Origin: Helochares maculicollis
Lineage: Eukaryota; Arthropoda; Insecta; Coleoptera; Hydrophilidae
Direction: 5' to 3'
NCBI GenBank assembly: GCA_033557835.1
Contig: JAWQRO010000068.1
Location: 1-63,039, forward strand
Length of the DNA: 63,039 nt
In this document: one piece after another, positions 10,791 to 21,200 of the stretch
Layout: each line of letters opens with the position of its first letter
Position numbering within the stretch: position 1 is the stretch's first letter
Notes under the pieces: model-generated
Databases searched by the model: none
Told to the model about the DNA's origin: nothing
The model's input: only the letters and a program-made list of their open reading frames with translations
Made by a program: the position numbers and the translations under genes

Positions 10791-11647
10791 CAGTTCCAAA
10801 AACTTTTAATGTCTGATATTGTTAAACAGTAGCACTTTCTACAACAGCTTTAGTTTTATTTTTAGGGCTCACATTTTTAGCCTAAACTGATGCACTAAGA
10901 AAATATATTACACTAGGTTCAGTATCAAAACTGCTGAGAGCTTATTACTAGATTTTTCAAGAAATTTCCATTAGACGAGACTGCTTTTGCTTAAAGAGCT
11001 AATGACGTACTCTTACCCGACAAATATTATCATCAATTTCGAATTCATTGAACTAAAAATATCCGAATCCTCTTAAGTACAATAGGTACATTTTTAGTAA
11101 ATAATTTTAAATGATAAACATGGAATTTATAAGAATTCTTTTGGGTTCTGAAGAGCGAGTAGCTACACTCTTAGGAGGCTACCGTGAACATACATATTTA
11201 ATGGCATCTAGCCCAAAATCAGCCTAGGAATAAACATTTTTGGCTATAATCTATAGACCAAAAATTTTGATTCCATGGAAACGGATCAGAGTAAGAATAA
11301 AATGTCGAATTTTAACTGACATCTTTCGTATTTAAAACGTTCTTTTATTGTAACAGCAATGACATGTAATAGCCGGTAAAGTGCTGAAAACGTTTTAATA
11401 ATTAATTTTCATGTTGGAAGAAAAAAGAGCTTGCTCCAGGATGGGTGAATTGAATTTAGGGGAAGTAAAATATAAAATTGGTTCTAATAAAAATTGGTGT
11501 TACGACAAATTTGCTGATAACGTAGGTATCTATAGGATGTTAAAAATTCCTTTAGCAGCTTGCACCAAGCACACATATAAAACTTAGTTAGGTTAAGTCT
11601 AATATCGCTAAACATTTTCCAATTTTAATCGATTATTATTTAAAAAA
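10791..11647. other. AT-rich intergenic DNA upstream of PA28-gamma
   Basis: No open frame of note and no recognised repeat. The promoter and 5' untranslated region of PSME3 should lie in its last few hundred bases. Confidence 0.35.
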
Positions 11648-12771
11648 ATGGCTGTACAGACAAGTAAAAAGGTACGTTACGCTTACATTACTCACCTCTA
11701 CATTTCTGTATATAAAAAGAACATACGTTTTTCGGCTAAATATCATCCGGAAAAAGCTCTTCAAACCCATGCTGCCGTCAAATGGAGAAATGCCTCTTTT
11801 GTTTTTTAAAGTGACGTCCCCATTTTTAATTTGTCAATTTTTGGCAATGATTTACAAAAAAAATTTAAAAATGTCTGCTAGTGCCCCTTGTTCCATTCAG
11901 TCATCTATTTCAAGCCTCTGTAGTCGAAATTTAAAGGTCTTTTTTTGAAATGTTTTTTTTTAGCTAAGCAATAGCGAATTAAACTTGCTTATTCTAGGTT
12001 CAAGAATATAAAGATTCCTTAAAAACAAAAGCCGAAGAATTGGTATTAAAAGGATTTCCAGAAACAATCGTTAGACTTAATGAATTACTGGAGACTTCCC
12101 AATTCCGTAACCGTGAACTCGCAGATGTACATCAAGACTTAAACATACCAGTTCCAGACCCTATTATTGTGAATAGTAATGCAGAATCACCACCTGCAAA
12201 ACGTGTGAAATACGAAAACAATGTCTCTGATGGTACTAAAGTCATGGCTTTGGCAAACGGACCAGTTCCAACCAACAAAAATCTTCTTGAATTAGTTGAA
12301 ATTGTTAAACCCCACATTAGAAAGCTCGTTGAGGATTCAAATTTGGTAAGTTTTGTATTGACAATGTGAATGCGTTTGCATATACAAATCATTGTTTGTA
12401 AATTACAGCTTAAAATGTGGATATCATTCATGATTCCAAAAATAGAGGACGGCAATAACTTTGGAGTATCGATTCAGGAAGACACCTTAGCAGAGGTCCA
12501 ATCTGTTGAATCTGAGGCTGCTGCATTTTTTGACCAGATATCAAGATACTTTATTTCACGAGGAAAGCTAATTTCTAAAGTGGCGAAATACCCACATATA
12601 GATGATTATAGGCGTGCTGTCCAAGAGCTCGACGAGAAAGAGTATCTTAGTTTGTGGTTAGTTATGGCAGAAATCCGCAATCGCTACTGTTCATTACATG
12701 ACATTGTTGTGAAAAACCTGGACAAAATAAAGAAGCCCCGGTCGACAAACGCTGCTGAATCTTTGTATTAA
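11648..12771 (+). CDS. PSME3: Proteasome activator PA28-gamma / REG-gamma
   Basis: Subunit of the heptameric nuclear 11S cap that opens the 20S proteasome without ATP. Three exons (11648-11671, 11998-12345, 12409-12771) code for 244 residues. Exon 1 supplies only MAVQTSKK. The N-terminal helix reads VQEYKDSLKTKAEELVLKGF. The homologue-specific insert carries a basic nuclear-localisation stretch, PPAKRVKYE. The C-terminal half has the activation-loop region around AEVQSVESEAAAFFDQISRY and ends IKKPRSTNAAESLY; the terminal tyrosine docks on the proteasome alpha ring in this family. Length matches the gamma type, which is the ancestral form in invertebrates. AATAAA at 12775 follows the stop at once, so the 3' untranslated region may be very short. 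Assignment is secure. Confidence 0.95.
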
Positions 12772-14342
12772 TTTAATAAACACTTTTTTAAGCTCCTGGT
12801 TTTTCTAATAAATTCCAACTAAAACTGTCAAGTTTATATATATATTTTTTGAAAGACTCTTTTTGTTCAAATTTAAGCTTATGTGAAAAAATTCAATTTT
12901 AATATATTTTTGACCAAGAGTACTTTCTAATTGAAATTTAATTAGGGTAATTTGTAATACCAACTTGATATGTATTTAAATAAAGTAGTTTTCTATTTAT
13001 CTCGAAGTAATGTTTATTTTAATTGTAAGTGTAGTTTACAGAAAATTGTTTATAGTTTAGTTTTATAATTTTGAATACAAATTTAATCAATGGCGTGGCT
13101 TAACTTTTTGCTTTTGAAACGTACAAGTAATAAAGACAAAATTACATAATTATTTACATGAAATGACGTGAAAAGTTAATATCATTAACATAATTTCAGT
13201 AGGATAATTACCAAATTTTCTCAAGTTTGGTTTTTTCATGTGTAATGGTAGAAGAAATCACAATAAACAGTATTAGTTGCATCTTTTTCCATTTTTATGA
13301 CTAACTATTCACCTCCTGGATAAATCTTCGAGCTATCTGCATTACCAATGAGTTTTTTTAAATATTTTAATTTTTATACAAACAAATCTAACTTTTCCCT
13401 CTTGTATATGTGGGTTCACATAATTAGCAATGATGTTTAATTAAAATTAAAATAAAAAAACGGTGGCATATTGTGCTGGTTTGTACATGAATCTGGTCGG
13501 CCAAAACCTAGCTGATTCTGGTTTATGAAATTTGGTATGCGTTTTCAGATTAATTACAACTTGCATAGTACTTCGAGCTTTCTTTATTTCTGAATAGAGT
13601 AGTAAAATCTGTTTAAGTTAAAACAATATATGTATAGTTTTAATTGCAGTAGAGTTGGGCACAGAAAATTGCAGTGTTTTATTTAATTTAAATTTATGTG
13701 GAAATTTTCAATATTGTACAATTAGAGAGGGATAAATAAGGAAATATGTCGTAGTTAAAATTATTTTATATTTACTATATTATATAAATATATATATACA
13801 TTATATATATTTATTCGTTCAACAAAAAATAGGTAAAATAAATAAATTCTATATAATAACTCTCCTATGAAAACCATTAGTAACTTCCTAAATTATAGAG
13901 AAAAATATGGAAAAAATAAAATATTATTGGGAAGCAGGTTTGGGGGTTATGTCGACATTCGGGATCCAAGGTGTTGGGTTTACATAAGTTACAGAGACTA
14001 CTGATCGTAAACCTAAAAATCATCGAATGAAAAATGATATATATTTTGAATTTTTATGTAATGTAAATTCTCTTTTCTTTTGTTAATGAAGTACTTTTAT
14101 ATATTGCAAATTATATGATGCGACCGTTTTACCTGCAAATGCAATATTATACTGCGCTGACTTTACCGTACTCCTTTAATAAGCTATATAATCGATTAAC
14201 AGTAAAATTTACTAATTAAGAATGTAAATTGCTTCTCTGTTTATTGATGGGTTGATTGAGCACCTCATGAGCATGAGGAAGGGACAGGCTTAGAGAGGAT
14301 CGACAGCCTATATAATTAATAACAAAATAAATACAAGAAAAC
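12772..14342. other. AT-rich intergenic DNA
   Basis: About 1.5 kb without a supportable gene. There are TA-rich runs around 12835-12850 and 13770-13812. The last hundred bases may belong to the flank of the Tigger remnant that follows. Confidence 0.4.
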
Positions 14343-15240
14343 CTCGTGTCAGGAACGCCTTATGTTAAGAAAAAATCAGTCTAGGAAAACTGTCTCGGCG
14401 TACGAAAAACACTCGATGTTTTTGTGGATGAATTTGCAAAAATCTATCAAGTTTGAATATTATATTCCAGATCTAGTTTTTCAACTGGTAAGAAATGAAT
14501 CTCTTTTTAGAAGTAGGGACAGGAAATATTTAAATAACACAAGAGGAAAAGTCACTGCCTGGCCACAAATCAATAAAGGGTTGGATTACACTTTTATTGT
14601 GTGTTAATTCAAGTGGGGATTGTAAGACGAAGCCCTTTTAGACTACTCTCGTGAAAGCAATGTAAATTTCTGTGTTGTAGGGAAGTGAATGGCAAGGCTA
14701 GGGTAACAAGACTACTTTTTATCGAGTAGTTTAATGATATTTTTGCAATCACTAAAAAGAAATACCTTGAGGAAAATAATTTGAAACTTAAATGTTTTCT
14801 GGTAATAGACAACGGATTTACCTATTCTCCTGGAATGGAAAAATACTTTGATGTTGCATATGATCTTATAAAAGTCAGATTGGTCCCTCTTAATACGTCC
14901 CTTCCCATCCTGTCTATGGATCATCAATTAATTTTCAATATGAAGAAGTTATATACAAATGTTACTTTTTGCAAATATTTTTAGGTGACTAATTTTGCGA
15001 ATTTTGATCTGTGCAAATATAGAAAAGATCATTAATATTTCAGAGCATAAACCTTATTAATAAAGTATGGAACCTCCTATCAACTTTCAGAAGACAGCCA
15101 AAAATCTACCAGAAGAGATGAATTTGCACGAGCTGGTGATCAACGAGGACGATGAGGTAACTTTGGTGCAAGACCAAAGACAAGAAGTCAACGCAAAAGA
15201 ATTTGTTGAAATACAACATGAGCTAATGAAATTTATGTAG
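14343..15240 (+). mobile_element. Decayed Tigger/pogo-type DNA transposon
   Basis: The reading frames hold scattered pieces of a Tigger transposase (DDE of the CENP-B/jerky class). VRNESLFRSRDRKYL (14494-14537) corresponds to the usual D/NExGLFxR block. YTFIVCNSSGDCKTKPF needs one stop to be read through. Around 14720-14980, FNDIFAITKKKYLEENNLKLK leads into CFLVIDNG (usual LLLDNAP), IKVRLVPLNTS, LSMDHQLIFNMKKLYT (usual QPMDQGVIxxFKxxY). Stops and frame shifts occur throughout, so the copy is inactive. Ends and terminal repeats could not be placed; 14343-15000 is the well-supported core. Confidence 0.75.
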
Positions 15241-16154
15241 GAAGAGTGCTTTTAGGAAACTATATCTCGAAGAAAATGGCAATTGTCTCCGGATTATTGT
15301 TTTGTGAAAACATCAGCCCTCGACTCGGCATTCGAACTGCTTGCTACGATATAAACACAACAAAAACACCAGAAATGAATTGTATTTGTATTGAAATAAA
15401 TGGAAAAAACGTTTCAGCTCACAAAGTCAAAGAACCTTTCAACTTCGTAAATAGAAATATTATTACTATACTATTAAAACACTCGATACAAAGCTTTAGG
15501 ATAAAACTAAGGAAGAATCTGGTAGCTGCTACAGAATTAGAAAGCTTCTCAAAGAAAGAAGAGCAAACAAGGAAGTAAAGGACTGTCTGCGAAACTAGGA
15601 CATTTAAGAAGAACAATGTATAATCAAATAATTCTTGTATTTTCTTCAAATTTTATTTTCATTTCAAATATATGAACATTGGCAATGATTTTACCCGCTT
15701 TATTTTACAGTTCTGAAAATTTTCTTCTATTTGGGAACTGCCCTCTTTGTAAAAAACAATATTTCTGGATACGTCTTAATTCTAAAGAATTTAGAGGATT
15801 GGCCATTTCTGGTACAGTTTGCTTCTTCATAACAAAACAATATATTTGCCGTTCGAGAACGAGGTGATAGTATTAGCTTGATTGGTCGAATTCAAGAATA
15901 TTCGACGCCAGGAAAGTTTGTTTTTATAAATACAGCCACTAAATGCACGGTGCATTATCTGATAGTGATATTTTAAAGGCATTTGAAGAGAAAACAGTAA
16001 AATTTCTTAGAAATATCTTTTATATGGGAGTCTATCTAGGTTCAATAAGCAATCCGTCAATGAATCTTGTATATGAATTATTATATGTATTTGGCGAGTT
16101 ATAAATTCATAGAAGTGCGCATGTAAAAATAAAGTTTGGACCATCAAAGCAATG
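15241..16154. other. Intergenic stretch downstream of CCDC34
   Basis: Open frames at 15246-15578 and 15679-15867 resemble nothing I know and lack splice partners. The left part may still be Tigger sequence. The 3' untranslated region of the CCDC34-like gene would lie at the right side. Confidence 0.3.
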
Positions 16155-17469
16155 CTACATCAAACAAGCATATACATTTCGAAAGGTATTAGTAATTTGA
16201 ACAATTTTATACCAAGGATGAGTTTTAGTAGAAAATTGTACAGGTACTCAATCATTGGTAGGGATTTGAAAACAAGCACATTTGATTGGTTTATTAACGT
16301 CAAAAAGTTGCTAATGCCTACGCAGAATGCCAACATTAGCTAGAAGTACTGCAGGATTCAATTTGTTTTGTACTGAGCATTTGCAGTACTTTCTTGACGT
16401 AATTTCGAAGACAAAGAAAAGAGAATGCGACATTACTAAACACCTTAAACTAACAAACTTACTTTGTAAACCTTGGTTTAAAGGAATCGGCTTTGGCTTG
16501 TTTTTGGAAGTTTTCAGCCACTCATTGTAAGCTTTGAGGCTATCTTCAATGCGGCGCTGCCGATCCTCAGATTTTTTTATTATGTCCATTTGGTCTTTAA
16601 TCTTTTTCTCTGATGAATATTATAAAAATCAAATGGAAGAAGCTTCCGAAGAGAAGAATTTACTTACCGAGCATTTGCTCTTCTTTTTTCTTCAACCATA
16701 ATTGGTAATGCAGCTCCGATTCCATGCACCTCTTTTCTTTCATTTCTTGCTTCGTTCTTTCTTCCTCCAGCTTTCGCTCCTCATCTTTTTTCCTCTTTTC
16801 TTGCTCTTTCTTCTTATTCGCTAGCCATTTTTTGAAATTTTCCCTCTCGGTTTCCAACATTCTTTGTCTTTCTTGCTCTTTTTCTTCTTTTATCCGGCTC
16901 TCTTCTTCCTCGCGCATCTTTTTTTCACAGGCTTTTCTCGCGCACCATTTTCGAAATGCTTCTTCTTTTTGTTGCTTGTCTGAAGCTAAATGACTGCTGC
17001 TTGGCGCTTGACTTGTTAAAGATGTAATGGATAAGCGAAACTCAGAATTGAATTTACTTTGTTTTAATGTAGAAACTGTTTCTGTGGACTTTAAGCTTAC
17101 TTGACTTACACACGACTCTCTCGCACTATTCAGCTGTGAGTTTGTGATGTACTCGCCGTTGGTTTGTGCGAATCCATTTTCTAAAGGATGGCAAGGACAT
17201 TCGTGTGGATTGATTAAACAGCTGCAACGTTTTACTTTAACTGATTTGCTGTGATAAACCTCATCATCACTAGCGTAATTTAGATACACAGCACTTCTTT
17301 TAAATGGAGACATATCATAAATTGAGGACTCTATATAAACAGCAGGAGTTACATACTGTCGGACCACTCTCAGAGGCTCTGATTTTTTGGTGTTTAGATG
17401 GTTGACGTAGTATGGGTTTGGCTTAATATGGTTTATTGTACTACTTTCATTAGTTTCAGATGTATACAT
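16155..17469 (-). CDS. CCDC34: CCDC34-like coiled-coil protein
   Basis: Three proposed exons on the minus strand: 16668-17469, 16463-16609 and 16155-16246, giving 346 residues. The first 180 residues are polar and unrecognised, with a cysteine cluster CSCLINPHECPCH. From about residue 180 a charged coiled coil starts, with repeated short tryptophan units (FRKWCARKA, FKKWLANKK, YQLWLKKKEEQ), then exon 2 gives YNEWLKTSKNKPKPIPLNQG, the signature of the CCDC34 family. In mammals CCDC34 is needed for the sperm flagellum. The last exon is my weakest call: it fits phase 1, has a plausible acceptor after 16247, and supplies KTHPWYKIVQ, comparable to the conserved PxPW tail of the family. Without it the frame would read through the donor at 16462 into unrelated sequence. 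Family assignment is good; the 3' end is tentative, and an additional upstream exon is possible. Confidence 0.8.
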
Positions 17470-18243
17470 CAGTAGACTTACGGTACAGAATGGATGACTA
17501 AAGTATTATTTTTGTTACCTTCAATTTTGATCAGGATAATATAAATGATACTGCAGGAGAAATTTATTTACGTCTTCTGGCCTTATATAAAGATAAGTCG
17601 ACAAAAATCGTCGCACTTATTTTAGTTGAAAAATACGTCGTCAAAAAACTTACGGCGCACAATAAAACTCAAAAATAAAGCTGATGACATAACTTGTCTT
17701 AAAACAAAACACCATTTAAATTTCTTTTTTCCTACTAGGAGATGACATGTATCAATTTTACTGTCACAAATTTAATCGAAAAATAGTAAATGAAAATTTG
17801 TTAGGCATATAATTTTTTATTTTTTATTACTAACTCATTTTTAAAGTATTATACACAAACTCAACACAAATATGTATATGAATCTATATATTTTGTATTA
17901 TAAAATATGAACCTACAAAAGTACGAACTAATTTTTTGTGTTAACCTTTCCAATTTATAAAAATTTTAGATTTCTTTAGATTCTAACACATTCTATACAG
18001 TGGCATTCTTTAATGCAGCTATTTATGCTAAACTATTTTTTGCGAGTGATTGCTAATACCATTGAAAAAATATTTTTGTGCACATACAACGATCGTGATA
18101 AACCTTTCCAGTCATAGAAAGATAGCAATGGTCCGATCTTTAACGATGCTTATAGAACACTCTAGAAAGAGGAAATACTGTAAGAAGATGGGAAACACTT
18201 AAGGCACAAAAGTTAAGGTCACACAATATTCAAAATATGCCAA
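17470..18243. other. Gap between CCDC34-like start and ankyrin gene 3' end
   Basis: Both neighbours are on the minus strand, so this 774-base stretch holds the 3' untranslated region of the ankyrin gene long isoform and the promoter of the CCDC34-like gene. It is AT-rich with no open frame worth reporting. Confidence 0.4.
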
Positions 18244-21200
18244 TTAAAAAGTTTCTTCTTCTTCTTGTAACCTTAAAATGTCGGATTTGTTCATAAAGTA
18301 GTAAGTTGGTTGTCGCCCTTTCAGATCCTTTAAGACTCGCCTCGATCCTGCCTTGATTAAAACTCGACTGATAGATTCAATTTTCTCTACGCCCATTGCG
18401 TAATGCAAAGCAGTTCTTTCCAGCTGTAAATCAAAATTAATTTTACAATTGAGAATCTTTTGACATTTAAGAAGGTTTACTTACATTATCTCCAATTCGT
18501 AAGGTTTCTGGAAAACCATTCGCAATAAAATCAACTATTTCTTCCTGCTGGCACAGAACGGCAATATGCAATGTGCATCTGCCGTAGCTGTTTTTACCAA
18601 TTGCTAAAAGTTTACCACTGCCTGTATCGTTTTCATCTGCTAACAGCTGCTTAACTTCGGTGAAGTTGCCTTGCCTAATTGCATGATGAACTCTTTCCCG
18701 GCGTTCCTCGAATGCTAAAATGGATTGTAAAAAGGCTACTGTTTCAGGCTGATTTTTATCCTGAATGGCTTCTAAGATAGGTGTATTATCTTCGTCTACG
18801 ATGTCGATAATATGGTCGTATCCATCTAGGAGAAGCTCAACTAGCTTATCCGTGTCACCTGTCAAACAACAAAACCAGTTTATGGCAAGGTCTTTTCTAA
18901 CTTTCTGCAAGCTTTGCCAGTATGTGATTATTTTTGAATAAATAGTTTATCTGTGGTAGCCATGATTAACTAAATCATACCTACGCTAATCTTAAATATA
19001 GCCCAAAAGGTGGAGCGTAACATGTTAATTTTAACACTAATGCCTGTATGAGCATTAGATCAATTTTAGTTTCCATCATGTTACTGCCGATAGAGGTAGA
19101 ATTTATGAAAATCGATTCCGAAATTGCATCTCTTGAAAAATTTACGATCAAAACTTAATTGGGAAATTTATTAAATTGAAAAAGCAATGAAAAGGGCTAC
19201 TATATGGCAAACGAAGGACGTACTAAAAATGATCACACGATATATTATGCTTTGGATATTGGAAGACCAACAAATTAAAGTACTAAAACACATCAAGTTG
19301 AATAGTTGCCAATGCAACTGTGGGAAGGAACAAGAAGAAGAAAAAACTTAGAATGGATTCGTGTCCTTACCGAAATAAATCATTATCATGATTACGTGCT
19401 ACTATTCGACCCATATTGCAAGGTGTTACTTGAAAAATTTAGCTAAAAGCATTCAAGAACTAAATTAACAATGAACAATAATCATCAAACTATGACAATT
19501 TAAGGAAAGGCGACTCGATATTTTATGTTTAGTCTCATTACAAAGAGAGTCATTGAAACGACAAAACAATCAGAATCACGCTGTCTTACGTATGTTCCCA
19601 TCTTATGAGATGCCGACGATGCTGTTTATTCTCTGGTTATGAAGACATGGAAAAAGTCGTGCGGAAGAATAAATGCATGGTGACGGTGAAGCAAGCAATA
19701 TGTTTTAGGTAAACAGAGATCATAGAACCATTCAACATGTTCATGCATTTATAAAACGATCCCTAAAGTTGAGTAACATGCACAACTTCATACCTAAACT
19801 CCAAAAGTAGAACTTAAAATTTAACTAGTTCCACTTAACCACGAACACACTATAAATTCCCATGTTGAAAGATAGAAATAAAACTAGTTACCCTTAGAAG
19901 CAATATGCATAACATATCTATCAATTTCCATGGTATTCTCAACAATATTAGCTTGGATACTTATATCCCTAGCCGTACGGTAAAGTTCATCCCTGTATCC
20001 AATGTTAATATCAGTCTCCAGAAGTAACTGAAATAACGCATTTCTACCATGAGACCTCGCAGCAGCAAAGTGAAGCATACTTTGACCATGTTCATCCTGC
20101 AATTTGTTGTGCATGTTACATAACTTTGAAAAATTTACCTCATTATACTTTTATCAAAACTTACCCTCGTAGTGCTACTAAAAGCCGAATCTTCATCTGC
20201 TTGATTATCGTTCGGTTCAACAGTGACAACATCTATACTTGCTGGTACTTCACTGTTGGGTACTTCTGAAGATCCTGGCACGACTTCTTGATTTTCCGCT
20301 GTTCTACCTCTAGACTTGCTACCGTTCGTATTAGCAAAATTATATAAATAAGTTGCTAAGTACGCTATGGGATCCGGCGGTCGTTTGCTGGCTACTTCTG
20401 TCAGGCCTTTGATGAGAGGATCCCCGAGTGCTGAAAAAATTTACTTAAATGAGGATTCACATTTTATAAAACTTTAACATGCATTATTCAATTAAGTCAG
20501 TGTAGTCCGTTGTGTCGATTCAAGAGGTTTTAATACTTAATTTGAATCATTGTTAACTATGGAAGAGACCACGATAATGCCATTTTTCGGTTTGGAAATA
20601 AGGAATTCGATTGTTGCAAATGAGTTGTAGTCAACAGAATTACAAAATACTTACACGACGCTAGATATCGACCTTCTTCTGTACAAAAAAATGGCATATC
20701 TACTTGACCATTGGTATTATCTGAAACCAAATAACCTCTTGTCAGGAAATTTTATGAATGAGAATAGAACACGAGCAGATTATCAAAATTTTAACTAGAA
20801 AAACAAATTTAGCAAGTTAAAAGTTTGATAAAAAGCAATAGGATTGACAGAGAAATACGAAAAGGCACCACAGTATTTTGGGTTGATTTGGCAAAATATT
20901 TGCAACAAGCATGTACCAATTGTTGTAACTATCACACATTTTAAAAACTCGTTATAATTCCTTCAGATGGAAGTGAAAAATCAACGTTAATAACAATCTA
21001 AATGCTTACAACACCGAGGTACAGGCAAAACTTGGTATCGGATACTATATTAACTGATTATTTAACAAAAATACTTTGAACTCTCAAGCTTTGAACACTG
21101 TACAGAAAGTCAAGTATTCTAATGAAGTACATAGCGTGGTAGCAAAACTTTTGCTGCCTATAGCACAGTAAAATGCTATTTTTACAAGAGGGATTGTGTT

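Noticed and set aside
15246..15578. 110-codon plus-strand open frame next to the Tigger relic
   Set aside because: No similarity I can defend and no promoter or splice context; may be remains of the element's flank.
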